Assembly: GCA_018340805.1 (NCBI GenBank)
Contig: JACMZG010001908.1
Location: 49,028,378-49,092,377, forward strand
Length of the DNA stretch: 64,000 bases
DNA from: Microvelia longipes
Lineage: Eukaryota > Arthropoda > Insecta > Hemiptera > Veliidae
Direction of reading: 5' to 3'
Positions 22,756 through 33,679 of the stretch are shown here, piece by piece (position 1 is the stretch's first letter; every line of letters starts with the position of its first letter). The notes below the pieces were generated by a model that worked only from the letters and a program-made list of their open reading frames with translations, was not told the origin of the DNA and searched no databases. Both the position numbers and the translations under genes were made by a program.

Positions 22756-23990
22756 ACTTAGAAATACTTTTAAACGATATTTTTAGAGAGCACTGCCTCC
22801 CTAATCATAATTTTATTAACAATAATAGGGCATCAATTACAATTTTGTTTTATTTTTAAGTTAATAAATACTATAAAAATGTACTTAGTAACTTTTAGCG
22901 ACTTTTCTTTGGGAATACAATTCACTAATAGGATAGGCGTCATGGCCGAAGTCGAACCTCGGACCACAACACAAATCCGTTCCAGAGGTGCCTAATGATG
23001 AAAACATTCGTTTCGCGAGACTTTATTTAAAGTTTTACACAAATATTATAATTAGAAAATTAATAAAACCAATTTAAATAAAATGCATATACCGACAATG
23101 TATTACACGATCTACTCATTAATTTTAAAAACTTCCTAATTAGAAGAAAATACCCCTGTAGCAGAATTAATGAAAAAATAGTTATACAACTTCCCAGCTC
23201 TAATAAAAAACTTTTATCAAAAGTAATTCGTATTTTGCTCCCTTTTGCTTCATTTGATTTAGTTATATGGCATCTTATATCTTTACCCGTTCAATTTTAT
23301 TTTGGAACAACTTTCTAGTATAAATATGAACTGCTAAGGTTTTCGTAGAGATCTGATGTATAAATAGATACACAACTTTAACAAGACTCGTATATAAAAT
23401 AATGTGTAAATGGGGTTCTATTGAAAATTCTTTGATGTTGGGGCACTCCATGTGTTGGGGCACTCCATGCGTTGAGGCACTCTACGTCCCTGAGGCATCT
23501 CCCTAAACAATTACTACTTCCCCTAAAGCTCAGACCGATTGAAACCATTCGTGCATTTCCTCTTTGTTAAAAAAAGGACCGAAACTTTTTCGTGTTTTAG
23601 CCCATCTATGTCGTTGGGATTCGTCATTATTGCTTTTTCCGAAGTTAAAGGCGTCACTTTATTTCACTGTCTTTGATGATGAGCCATAACTTAATCTTTT
23701 ATTTCCTGTTTCATTATTAATGTTTGCTTTCTTTTTTATGTGTACGGTTTTGTATTTTATTAATGTTAAATGCTAACATTTTATTATAGTTATTAACTTA
23801 CTACTTACCTCTGCTAAATAATAACTCTTAAAGAAACTTTTTCTTAATGAAATTTTTTTCTAAGAAAAGTAAAACTTTTAAACTCTATTTGAGGATAAGT
23901 CGTTTAAACTTAGCCTCATCTTAACCATTTTATAATGTTTTCTTTCTTAGAAATAAATTTCTTTCCTATTTTTTTTTCTTTTCCTTGCCT
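22756..23990. other. Intron stretch
   Basis: Nothing coding was seen. On the - strand at about 22940-22965 the word GAGGTTCGACTTC resembles an RNA polymerase III B box; similar words lie near 49330 and 56560 (GGTCCGGGGTTC). A tandem GGGGCACTCCATG(C/T)GTTG occurs at 23440-23475. Confidence 0.35.
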
Positions 23991-24150
23991 ACTAATATTG
24001 GTATAAGGAAAAGTATTGTTTTTATCGTAGAAGTCCAAAACCAAAATTTTACCAGTTTCGGGCATTTTCACGACGTTTTGAGTGGTTTTTTTACATGCTG
24101 TCTGTCTGTGTGTGTCTGTGTGACACATAACTCCTCTGTGATTATGATAG
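23990..24150 (+). repeat. Repeat family R head fragment
   Basis: Runs from TATTGGTATAAGGAAAAGTA through CCAAAATTTTACCAG, TTTTGAGTGGTTTTT and CTGTCTGTGTGTGTCTGTGT. This is the typical 5' start of family R. Truncated afterwards. Confidence 0.55.
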
Positions 24151-24274
24151 AATGTTAAAACTTAACTTAAGGAAAAGCTTTAAGGAAAATTTTATTGCCA
24201 TGAAGATGACGTAATTCCGAGCATAATAACCTAGGTTGCTCCCAAATGTTTTTTAAATTCTAGTTAAAATTTAA

Positions 24275-24580
24275 CAAGAGCGCTAAATATCGACATTAAA
24301 AATAGAATAAATAATAGGTAATACCTAGTTTTTAAAAAAACCATCAATATTATTTGAGGAAGAAATTCATTTTATTTTATTTTACCTTTGCGGTCTTGTC
24401 TGGTCAGAAATTTGTTTACTGTTAAATTTTGTAAGGCTTTTGAGCGCATACGTTGCGGGTACTAAATACTCATCTATATCTCTAGATAAAGATCTAGAGA
24501 TCTTTATCTATCTTTATCTCTTATCTATCTTACTTCACAAGAAATATGAAAACAGCGTATGAATAGACTTGGCGTAAATT
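24275..24580 (-). repeat. Repeat S, copy 1 (inverted relative to 27.6 kb)
   Basis: Read on the - strand it matches 27630-27880: TTTACGCCAAGTCTATTCAT, CGCTGTTTTCATAT, CCGCAACGTATGCGCTCAAA, CAAAATTTAACAGTAAA, and TTTAGCG.TCTTG. The pair is about 3.4 kb apart in opposite orientation. Confidence 0.65.
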
Positions 24581-24588
24581 ATATATAT

Positions 24589-24665
<77 letters not shown>

Positions 24666-24670
24666 CATAC

Positions 24671-24717
<47 letters not shown>

Positions 24718-24718
24718 G
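24580..24718. repeat. AT/ATAC microsatellite
   Basis: Alternating TATA tracts with a (CATA)n interruption near 24664-24685. The open frame across it is low-complexity translation only. Confidence 0.95.
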
Positions 24719-25129
24719 GATTATATATAGATTATAATCCATTAAATAATCTTTTTTACATTTGTAGAGGGTAATTATTTCTTAATTTGATTGTTTCCTG
24801 AAATTGAAGATTATGTATTATTAACATTATTTTAAACATTCTAATTTTTGCAAGAAATGTTTTCTTTGTATTATTTCTTTTTATGTAACTGTACAACCCT
24901 TCGAAGAAAACTTTATTGTTTAAAACAAATATATGTTATTATTATTATTATTATAAATAACATGGATAGAATTCTTATTTTATGGATTATCATGTATAGA
25001 GGATTAGATAAACCTGTTGACAAGTAATGACTATCACAATACATTCATCTATAAACGTACTTGCGATCTTTAGTCAATTGCATTTTACTCATACTTATTT
25101 TATAAAATTTAATATTATTATCCCAGGGT

Positions 25130-25292
25130 ACGCTCTCAGTTTATAGAAGATTATTGTTCAGATAAATTAGCGCCAACTTTAGAATACACTTACAGCGTAA
25201 CGGTTGCTACTACCACCCGAGGTGGTTCCTGCAGGGGTTATACCTGATGAGCCGCAAGGCTCTAAACGGGCATCATCATCATCAATATTATC
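25130..25292 (+). mobile_element. LINE 3' end with stem-loop and (CAT)n tail
   Basis: Near the end a perfect hairpin GAGCC-GCAA-GGCTC (about 25249-25262) is followed by TAAACGGGCATCATCATCATC. A terminal GC hairpin with a GNRA-like loop followed by a trinucleotide tail is the known form of several insect LINE 3' ends. CTGATGA overlaps the hairpin start, but the GAAA of a hammerhead is missing (TAAAC instead), so a ribozyme is not claimed. Confidence 0.5.
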
Positions 25293-27299
25293 ATCAGTAA
25301 GTGTTATTAGTAATAGTAGTTCTCCTCGCTAAGGTCTCATTATTCTGGGTATTTTTTAAATATTTCTTTCGCATGTGAACGTAATTCGGACAGCTTCTCT
25401 GCAGACAAAATTTGTAAGCACAAAAATATAATTTGACTTTAAACCTTTTTTTCAAACGTACATTTTGTAACCTTTTACAAATCATTCTATTTTTTAATTT
25501 CCGGTTTCACGAAATATTTTCAATCTTTTTTTTTCAGAAATGTTTTTTTTTTTCACTTTTCATTTCCCTTGATTTCGTACATACTCGACGTTAACTCCAA
25601 TTTAACCCAAAAAGGTGGAAAAAATAGGTTGGTTTAGTTCAAACATTAGTGTAGATTTAAATAGAAACCCTGTGGGAAACTGATAAAGGTCGATGAATCG
25701 ATTTAAGGGAGGTCTTGTTAAACAAACAAGTAATGTTTCAATTTACAAGCCGGACATGAGTCCAGGAAGCTTAAGTAAACACCACCCGTCCTCCGAAACT
25801 GATATCTGTTTTTATCCATAGTTACTACATACCAGCCTTATAAATTTGTTGTATCTCTACAAATTTAAACAACTAAAATACAACATAGATTCAAAAACCT
25901 GTGGAAACAAACATTAACTTTCTCTGAATAAACAATAGACTAGTTTTCCACTCATTTCTAAAAGAGCAGGCTTTAAAATAACGTATTACCTATTTGTGAA
26001 ACAAAACTTATCAAGCATTCTTTGGGTGAATTAACCCGTGCAACACGTATCTAAAATATTTTTAACTGAACGAAGTAGAAAGAAATAAAAGCGATCTGGT
26101 AACTTTTTCTGGTGTATTGATTTATTGTCCTTTAAGTCTTTCGCATGAATTTATTATTAATTTATACACATTTCTAAATTATAACTAAATGGATTCTTCT
26201 ACAGAATTAACAGACTTCTGTAATCGGAAACACGATTATTCATAAATATATAAAACAGTTATTAATACTTTATTTTAATTTTTAAACTTTCTGGTTAATA
26301 CTTTAGTAGTTGTTAAGTAGTTATTAATTAATTTTTTGGTTTTTTATTTTTACCGTAGGAACAATTCGAATTTTAGTCTTTGCTTACTAGTTGGTAATAA
26401 CACCTGTTGCTAATCTGGGTCTAAAAGTGTTCCATATTTACTAATCAGGCATTTTAAATTTAATTAAGTTTATTTCTTATAAAAGTTGACACTAATGATT
26501 GTTCTACAACTTTAACGTTCAGTTTTGTCATTAGAATTTTTGCTAAAAGTATTATACTAGTCGAGATTGCTTTTGTATATTATTTCTTATTTCATTTAAA
26601 CATTAACCTAACTGAATATATTTATAGCTAGTGAGATAGAAGAAACATTATTGTTGAGTACCATAAATATTCTTATGATAATGCTGATTGGCTGATGACT
26701 CAGTTAATTTCAATAAATTTGTAAGTTTTAAAATACTTTAAGTTTATAATATTTATAAAACTTTAATGATTAAATAAACTGTCGGTTTTATTGCATTTGA
26801 GGACTATAAGAAAACTCCACTGGCTGGTACGTTAAAGGGTTGACTTTAGGTTTAGCAGAGGCCAAATGTGCCACAGGGTGTTTGTGGCACACAGGAAAAC
26901 TATCTGTGTCTATGTAGAGGGTTTATCAATAAAAAGGTCTTAAAGTGAAAATAAAAACCACTGGACTTTTAAATTGAAGGTCTAAAATAGATTTTTCTAG
27001 CTCAGGGATCAGATGCTTTGTGCCTTTTCAATTGGTAGAGGTCTTGTATTACTGGCTTAGCTTTTCCAGTTTTCTTTTACTTTTGAGACAACAATTTTAT
27101 GAACTTGCTTACTCAAAATAAAATTGTAAATTCCATGTGAATTGGATATTGTTTTTTATTTTAGCAGGCACACCAAAATTAATTTTGGACGAAAGGAAAG
27201 AGGAAAATTGTCTATTTCTTGTGCTTTAGACTTATTGTGGAATTTATTATTCGCAAATACCTTTACAATCGTTAAGTTTATTTTGATATTTGTAATATA

Positions 27300-27640
27300 A
27301 TACTAGAGAACGTTACTGCTTTCCCTCGTATATACCGTAGATAGATAATAGAAAAATTATTGTGCTTGCACTAAAAATCCCATCTCAAGATTTCCCTAAA
27401 TTATCCATTTTATGCCTTTTTAAGCCTCAGAAGTTTTTACCATGTAGTGTGTCTATGTGTATGTGTGTGTGTCTGGTATTATTGTAGCTCCCATTGCGTA
27501 AAGGCAATAAAGAAACTTGTAGCTAAAATCAACATAATGTCAGTTGTGCTTTCCAGAAATAATTGTTCCAACAAAAACATGCCGTGAAAAAATGCAGCGA
27601 AGTCTTGCGTAAAAAGTTATGACATCATAGTTTACGCCAA
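27300..27640 (+). repeat. Repeat family R head fragment
   Basis: Starts near TATACCGTAGATAGATAATAG and passes GCCTTTTTAAGCCTCAGAAG, GTGTGTCTATGTGTATGTGT and a TTCCAGAAATAATTGTT segment. It ends where repeat S begins. Confidence 0.5.
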
Positions 27641-27930
27641 GTCTATTCATTCGCTGTTTTCATATATGTTGAGACTTATAGATGATTATTTAATATCCGC
27701 AACGTATGCGCTCAAAAGCCTAACAAAATTTAACAGTAAAGAAATTTCTGACTTGGCAAGAACGCAGAGGTAAAATTAATTAATCATGAATTTCTTCGTC
27801 AAATAAATATTAAAGGTTTTTTTTCTAAATAAGTTTTACCTATTTATTTATTCTATTTCTAATTTAATATTTAGCGGTCTTGCCAAGTCACTAATTTCTT
27901 TGCTGTTAAATTTTGTTGAAGCCTTGAATA
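27630..27930 (+). repeat. Repeat S, copy 2, containing a 195-bp TIR unit
   Basis: The unit at about 27722-27916 has near-perfect inverted arms of about 40 bp: CAAAATTTAACAGTAAAGAA... on the left, ...TTCTTTGCTGTTAAATTTTG on the right, each followed inward by a TTGGCAAGA(A/C)C word. This suggests a small MITE. No clear target duplication was found. Confidence 0.6.
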
Positions 27931-28029
27931 TGAAACTTGTACCTTATAAAGCAAGACTTGACCGGTAAAAAATGTATCAATCAATCACTTTAAAATTTGA
28001 AATGCCTGTAATCATACATAAGACCAGCA

Positions 28030-28160
28030 AATTTACATTGTGTTATCTCATTATCAGCATTAGTTTAATTTTCATTACATGAAACCTACACGTTACAAAA
28101 AGAAATATAATCTAATTGAGTTGAATTTATAAGTGTACAATAAACAACTATTGTTTTTGT
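28030..28160 (+). repeat. Repeat family R fragment
   Basis: Contains ATCTCATTATCAGCATTAGT, TCTAATTGAGTTGAA and ACAATAAACAACTATTG, matching the centre of copy B. Confidence 0.45.
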
Positions 28161-28318
28161 GGAGAGACTCTATTCTTTATTTCCTAGTATAAATAACTCC
28201 ACTTGTGCTCAATCTCATTACGTACCCAATTATTTTGGCTGAACAACTAATAATTTTTGAATTTTATTTTTTTCTTTAATTAAAAATTATGACTTAAGCT
28301 CATTTCCAAATAATGAGG

Positions 28319-28552
28319 CATGATGTTTAATAAAAATCACACTAGAATTAAAAACAATTAAAAAAAATATAACTGACCGGTTTCGACTTCACGTCATCAT
28401 CAGAGCTGTTTGTAAACTTAGTAGTCTGTAAACAGCTCTGATGATGACGTTAAGTCGAAACCGGTCAGTTATAATTGTTTTATACCATTGTGGTTGATAA
28501 TATATTAATGGTTTTTAATTCTAGTGAGTTTTTTTTTATTAAACATCATGTT
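28319..28552. mobile_element. Palindromic element with two hammerhead-like motifs
   Basis: The outer arms start at CATGATGTTTAATAAAAA (28319) and end at TTTTTATTAAACATCATG (28552); the inner arms (28371-28420 and 28427-28474) are nearly perfect. The right arm on the + strand reads CTGATGA (28438-28444), T, GAC-GTTAA-GTC (stem II), GAAA (28457-28460), CCGGTC, with AGCT before the core able to pair with AGTT after it (stem I). The left arm holds the same motif on the - strand with one loop change. A hammerhead would place cleavage after the C of GGTC. The extra T after CTGATGA departs from the consensus. Confidence 0.55.
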
Positions 28553-29332
28553 GAGTCTATACCGAAAAATCTTTATCAAAACAACAAATGACAATATAAT
28601 GAGCTTATTTATAATCTCGACTATATAAGCTCAAATAATAGTTACTCGCTTTTTATATACATCATGCCATCTCTCGCCTGTCATCTTCCTTAAATTAATT
28701 TATAAAGTTTAATTTAACTAAATGTTTGTTTTAAATTTACACAATGGTATAATCGCGTTCTATCAAAATATAATTTATACTTTGTTATTTACTTGACAAT
28801 GAATATCTCAAAATTAGCTTGATTATATATTGTACTTGTTTAACCAATATTTTACTTTGTTCTTCTTTAAAGTATTCGATAAACTATTATTATTGACCTT
28901 TGTTTACGTAATTGTGTCGACTGTTTTTCAAAACATTGTTCGATTAAATGGTATTGAATTTTCGGTTTATAGAGACAAACCAAAATTTAAAACCATCGTT
29001 GAATAGTTATTGAGTTTTGACGATTAGATAATAGTAGGTTTTAAAAGTAATTATAAATGATAATGTTTATAGAATATTAGTATCTCTAGAGTTAGATCTG
29101 ATCAAAGGGTTAATCATGACAAGTTGATGGAATAGAAGCTTGATTTGCTTGGTAATTTCTATTTTGGTAGCGTTTGTAGAGCTTCGCTACCAGTCTGCTT
29201 CATTGATGTTTCATTTCTCTAACCCTAGTTATCATACAAACATTTCAGTATTGTCTATTCAATTAATTTAGTTATGATTGATAAAGTATTCTGTAACATT
29301 ATGTTAATATTAAAGTATATTGGAAAAATCGG

Positions 29333-30440
29333 GTACGGGGTACCTCGGAACCTTTTCTCAGCACATGAGATTTGCTACGCTCATCCTCTCTGCTTCTGAC
29401 TCGCTTCGCTCGTCCTCAGAAATACAGTTTGCTAAATTTATACTTCAACATTCCTTCGGACTTGCTTCGATTGTCCTCAGATAGTAAATATATCTATTTC
29501 ATTTTCAGCGGTTACCCATCTATGCACTAAATACGCTTGATGCTGTTTAGTTTTTATATGATCCCATTAAATTGTGGTACACTTGTGGTATTGAAACGAA
29601 ACTTGGTGTAGCTAATAATATACACCTAATTTCAACTCAATTGGACCATTTTCTAATATTTTTTTTAAAAAACATACACGATTCATTCAATAAAAATGGC
29701 ACTACAGTCTATCGTTTAGTTTAAAAATCCCCAAGGTCGTAAGTATTTTGGGGATTGACCAATCAGAGAAGCCGCTGCCAACCTCTCACTAAAAACGAGA
29801 AAAAAATCCCTACCACAATAACCGCTGTAGGGAAAAACCTTCTTCCCGGCAATCGTTCACTTTGTTTGTGGTTCTTCTTTTGATTACATCGTTTTGAAAA
29901 CTACTTTCAAATTAATCTTAAAATGATATTTGTAAAATAAAACTACACAAAAGAGGTGTAAAAAAACATCGCCAAAAAATATGGATAAAATAACCTGATT
30001 TTTTTACATAGTTTTTTCCCGCTCCCTTCTTAAAGGGGTTTTTTTCTCTTAAGAATCAGTAGTGTCTAAACTGACCTGTCAAGATTTTTAAACTAAACGA
30101 TAGACTGTAATGTTGATAATCAATGAAACTTAGCACATATTTTAGTCTTATAAATAGTCACATGCGTGCCAAATCTCAATTCAGAGTTATTATTGCGGTT
30201 TAATGACATAAAAAAAAATATTTTCCGAACAGCTCAACTACAGCGGTAGACTGATTTTTGTACAAAATTTCAACTCTCTTTCAACACACGCACACAAACA
30301 CATACTCATACAAACAGATAACTTTGCGAAAACCACTCAGAAGGCTTTAAAAACGCCTGAAACCGATAATTTCAGTTTCATCCTGGTTTCGGATATTTTT
30401 GCTAACACATTTTCCTATATACCTACGGTATAATTGAGGA
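29333..30440 (-). repeat. Dispersed repeat family R, copy D, split by a MITE
   Basis: Read on the - strand it starts near 30440 (ATAGGAAAATG, CCGAAACC, GTGTGTGCG), passes ATTTGGCACGCATGTGACTA and ends near 29333 at CCCGATTTTTCC. The GAGCGAAGCGAGTC words lie at about 29396-29420. It is interrupted at 29705-30107. Confidence 0.75.
29705..30107. mobile_element. mariner/Tc1-type MITE with TA target duplication
   Basis: 403 bp with inverted ends CAGTCTATCGTTTAGTTTAA... and the exact reverse on the right (...TTAAACTAAACGATAGACTG), at least 25 matching bases. TA precedes it (29703-29704) and follows it (30108-30109). The uninterrupted copy B of the host repeat reads GGCACTAATGTTG here on the opposite strand, with a single TA, so the target duplication is shown by an empty-site comparison. 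No transposase is present; it is a non-autonomous element. Confidence 0.85.
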
Positions 30441-30553
30441 CTAGTAAAAAAGTGTATTTTTATGTCACGGTTATCAACTTAATATAGTAAATCGAAGTTT
30501 ATAGTAAAAATTAAGAAAAAAATCTTTATAGGGACCCCTTTTTTAAATTATTT

Positions 30554-30678
30554 AAGCTTTTGAGGAGGAATAGGTCCAAAATAATATTAAAAAAAAACTA
30601 ATTTTGCCGAGCTTTCGATATAATTTTATCTTTTTCAAGGCTTAACTTGAGGAGGACCTATTCCTCCTCAAAAGCTTT
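30554..30678. mobile_element. Short palindromic element with degenerate hammerhead-like core
   Basis: The arms AAGCTTTTGAGGAGGAATAG... and ...CTATTCCTCCTCAAAAGCTT enclose about 75 bp. On the - strand the centre reads CTTGAAAAAGAT, an AT stem (GATA/TATC), then CGAAAGCTCGGC, in the same order as the other palindromes but with a degraded CTGANGA part. Confidence 0.45.
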
Positions 30679-30689
30679 AATACAGTAAA

Positions 30690-33200
30690 AATTAAATAAG
30701 TTATTCTAAAATAGAGCCAGCTGTGGTTCTATCACTCTATATTATATTAGTGGTGTGTGGCTGCCATGCCACATACCTGAGGGCGATTTATCTGACGAAT
30801 ATGTTAGGGGGTTTCCTACCTTACGGGACCAAAAGAAAGTTGGATGATAATTAATCATAATATTAGTGATATTTGGCACAGCATAAATTTAAAGCCAGAA
30901 TTGTATGCTTAATTACTTACCAAAAATGATTTCATAATTAAGAACAGTTAATAATTAAATAGTTAAAAATACATAGTATAAAAATATTATCTAACCAATT
31001 AAAAAAAATGAAACGTGCATCAAATTTCACTGTTGAAATATCAAGAGAGTATTGTTGAATAACTTTGACATGATAAAGGTAAAATTAGAAGAGGGACCCA
31101 GGTACACAATGGATGCTGCAGACCTTTGGCTTTCACCAACAATCAATAGATATCAGATTGCATGGACTGTATTGGCTTACGTCCTTTTGAACTAAGGGCT
31201 ATTGAAATGAGCCCGTTATATTTGGATCGGAATATTGAACCTAATATAAATTAATATCGTCCTTTGAAAGAAAACCTGTCTAAGATAATATTGATTTACT
31301 CTGTAGTCTCAGATTTCAAAAATATCTATATCATTTAATTATGGGGTACGCTATTGATACTCTAGATACAAAATACGATCCTCCGTTTGTAGTAAATTTA
31401 GAAAGGAAAAATTACCTAATTTTCCTCTTCATAAGAGCTGTATATATTTAAAGAATTGGCAAGTATTGACTTTTACTTGGAACATCATGATAACTAAGAA
31501 TAGTGCATATTATGATGACCTAATATATGAACGCAAAAAATAATTATAACATGCACTAATGGCTTATATAAGCCCTTGGAACTAGCTTAATCTCGAGTAC
31601 ATAGGCCATTGTGTCTACTGTGCCAACTGAATTAAAGTTATACCGTCAAATAAATTTTTTTCTTAGCTAATTAATTCTTATTTAATTGTTTCTCGCAGAA
31701 GCCTCAAAAAGTGAGTCAAACGTTAGATACGTATGACGCATAACAAAGGTGATTAAGAGATTAGTGGGTTGATCTTATACGTTTGATCTTATCTCGTATT
31801 TTAAGTTCTGATTAAACCGTCTCGGTTGAATACTTAATTGGTTGTAAAATATGAATCAGCTATCTAATACAAACATTATATTTGAAACACCTGATCATGA
31901 TTGCCTCTTCCAATTTACTTCTGATAAATGAAAAAACACTTCATTGTATGCGTTTTATTATATATTTTTGGCTCAAATTTACAATTTATATTTGACGTGT
32001 GTTATAGTCTTCCTTTTCCCCTTGCTTGGGTTGTATATTTTATACAGACCATTTAGTGATTGTTTCATTACAGAAAAAATAAATTACTGTCTAAATCCTG
32101 GACAGTTCTTTAAAATGGGGGATGAGGGAAAATGGGGATTCCATGTATATTAAAATCTAGCTCGATTGCACTTTATGTTAACAGTCAGCATTTTCTGCTG
32201 ATAGCTAACTAAGCGAAAAAACTTTTCCATGAATAACTCTGTCATTGTTCATTAAAAACTTGCGTGAGCATTCAAATAATGCATTTAAATTATTTTTTAT
32301 ACATACAATATTTGTTAGTACATGTATGTGTTTGTTCATGTATGTGGTTAGTACGTGTATGTGTTAGTTCGTGAGGAACCCACCTTAATAGCACATTATA
32401 AGCATTTATTTGTTCTTATATAATCTACTATACAATATTTGATTCTAAGCTTGCGCAAACTATTAAGAAACTATTAGCTAGTCTAAAAAAGAGAAAAACT
32501 TTTAGAAACTAAAGTTGTCTAAAACTGTTTGTTTATTGTATTACTTATGACACTGGTGTGCTTGAATACTTAAACATTTTGAATATTAAAGAATATTTAA
32601 AAAAAACTCCTTAATAATATTCATATTTTAGAGTATTTGTTAAAAACTCTACTTCTGAGGTACTCTTGCCGGGCTAGTTTCCTTTGGAGACGTTGCTTTC
32701 ATTCTTATCAATACTTTTTAACCACTTTTTCTGATTTTGTCTTTTTATACCCATTTTTACCTCTTACGTTATACTGAACTATACATATGTTTTCAAAATC
32801 ACTTCTGCACTATAGCTAGAATTTTGACAGCTACCTGTCAAAATTATACCTCTCGGTAATAATTTTACCGATCTTTTTCTAATTTTGCTGCCTCAGCATA
32901 ATCAGGTTAATAATAACTCACCTGGTTTTCAAGTGGATTCTTTTTTTATATAAAATTATATACTTTACAGGATTGGTGTAAAATACATACCTGAGTTTTG
33001 GTAAGTGGAGTATTCCTTGGAATATTCCTGAATATGCATACCACTGTGAAAGGGATACGTCTCATTCATCATTTAGATTGATAAAGCCATTATCGAAAAA
33101 CCTAAATAATTATTACTAATATAGTTTATGAATGCTTTTCATTCTAAAACATAAAAATTTTGTAAAGTAAATCCCAGCGTAATCAAATAATGAAATAGTT
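30690..33200. other. Intron stretch before the third CCP exon
   Basis: No coding or repeat family was recognised, apart from a short tandem of TTAGTACATGTATGTG-type words at about 32310-32375. The + strand open frame at 31944-32153 has no recognisable motif. Confidence 0.45.
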
Positions 33201-33270
33201 TTAAATAAGTCAATGAAAATGTCTTATTTTGTCAACCAGCTTCAGAAAAGGTTTTGTTTTTCTGTTGCAG

Positions 33271-33450
33271 CGATAAGATGTCCCAGCCCAGTGATTCCGA
33301 AAAACGGAAGGGTTATAGAAGACGCTAGTGAAGGAGACTACAGAGTAGGTGCAGTTGTTCAGTTCTCGTGTTCCACAGGGTTTAGGATACAGGGCGAACA
33401 GTCCATTGTCTGCACTGATGCTGGATTCTGGTCTCACCCACCACCTTTCT
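33271..33450 (+). CDS. hig: hig exon: complete CCP/sushi domain 3
   Basis: A 180-bp exon between TTCTGTTGCAG and GTAAGT, phase 1 at both ends. Joined to the previous exon it reads I-P-I-R-C. It holds one whole CCP domain: I-R-C (cysteine 1), P-K-N-G-R-V, V-G-A-V-V-Q-F-S-C (cysteine 2), S-T-G-F-R-I-Q-G, I-V-C (cysteine 3), G-F-W-S-H-P-P-P-F plus the split fourth cysteine codon, whose last two bases come from the next exon. Since the exon ends inside that codon, at least one more exon must follow; none was recognised in 33451-64000. Confidence 0.82.
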
Positions 33451-33547
33451 GTAAGTAAATTTTATTTATAATCCGAAAATTATTGAGATGTGGAATACTT
33501 TAATAAAAGTAAACAGCATTTGTCTTTACACAACGATATAATTGAAT

Positions 33548-33592
33548 ATACAAAGCCAGCTTTCGACCATAACGATCATCATCAGTGCCGGT
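33548..33592 (-). ncRNA. Hammerhead-ribozyme-like motif
   Basis: On the - strand: GGCA, CTGATGA, T, stem II GATC-GTTAT-GGTC, GAAA, then GCTGGC able to form a short stem III, then TTTGT; GCA before the core can pair with TGT after it. The order and spacing match the motif at 28438-28466, again with one extra T after CTGATGA. No activity can be claimed from sequence. Confidence 0.35.
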
Positions 33593-33625
33593 GAGATGAG
33601 TCTAATACTTCCAGGCCGGTTTCTT

Positions 33626-33671
33626 AGGCCACGGCTTATACCAGACTTTGAGTTTGCTATAAGCCGTGGCC
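33626..33671. repeat. Inverted repeat next to the hammerhead-like motif
   Basis: GGCCACGGCTTATA (33628-33641) and TATAAGCCGTGGCC (33658-33671) form a perfect 14-bp stem with a 16-base loop. It probably belongs to the same palindromic insertion as 33548-33592. Confidence 0.6.
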
Positions 33672-33679
33672 AGGTATGA

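Larger units (their letters stand above)
13953..33270 (+). other. hig intron, 19.3 kb
   Basis: Runs from GTAAGT to TTCTGTTGCAG. It holds LINE remains, several copies of repeat family R, AT microsatellites, palindromes and a mariner-type MITE, listed separately. Nothing recognisable was seen in 14420-16640, 19930-21000, 25300-27290, 28560-29330 and 30690-33200. Confidence 0.6.

Noticed and set aside
22930..22970. tRNA gene or SINE from GAGGTTCGACTTC on the - strand
   Set aside because: A B-box-like word alone; no A box at the right distance and no cloverleaf could be drawn.
24530..24742. - strand frame rich in Y and I
   Set aside because: Translation of the AT microsatellite. The same applies to 44371-44559 on the + strand.
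25245..25275. CTGATGA followed by a perfect hairpin as a hammerhead ribozyme
   Set aside because: The second core part is TAAAC rather than GAAA, and a (CAT)n tail follows. A LINE 3' end explains it better.
25255..25295. CRISPR array or other prokaryotic repeat systems
   Set aside because: Repeats here are microsatellites and minisatellites without unique spacers, in a spliced eukaryotic genome.
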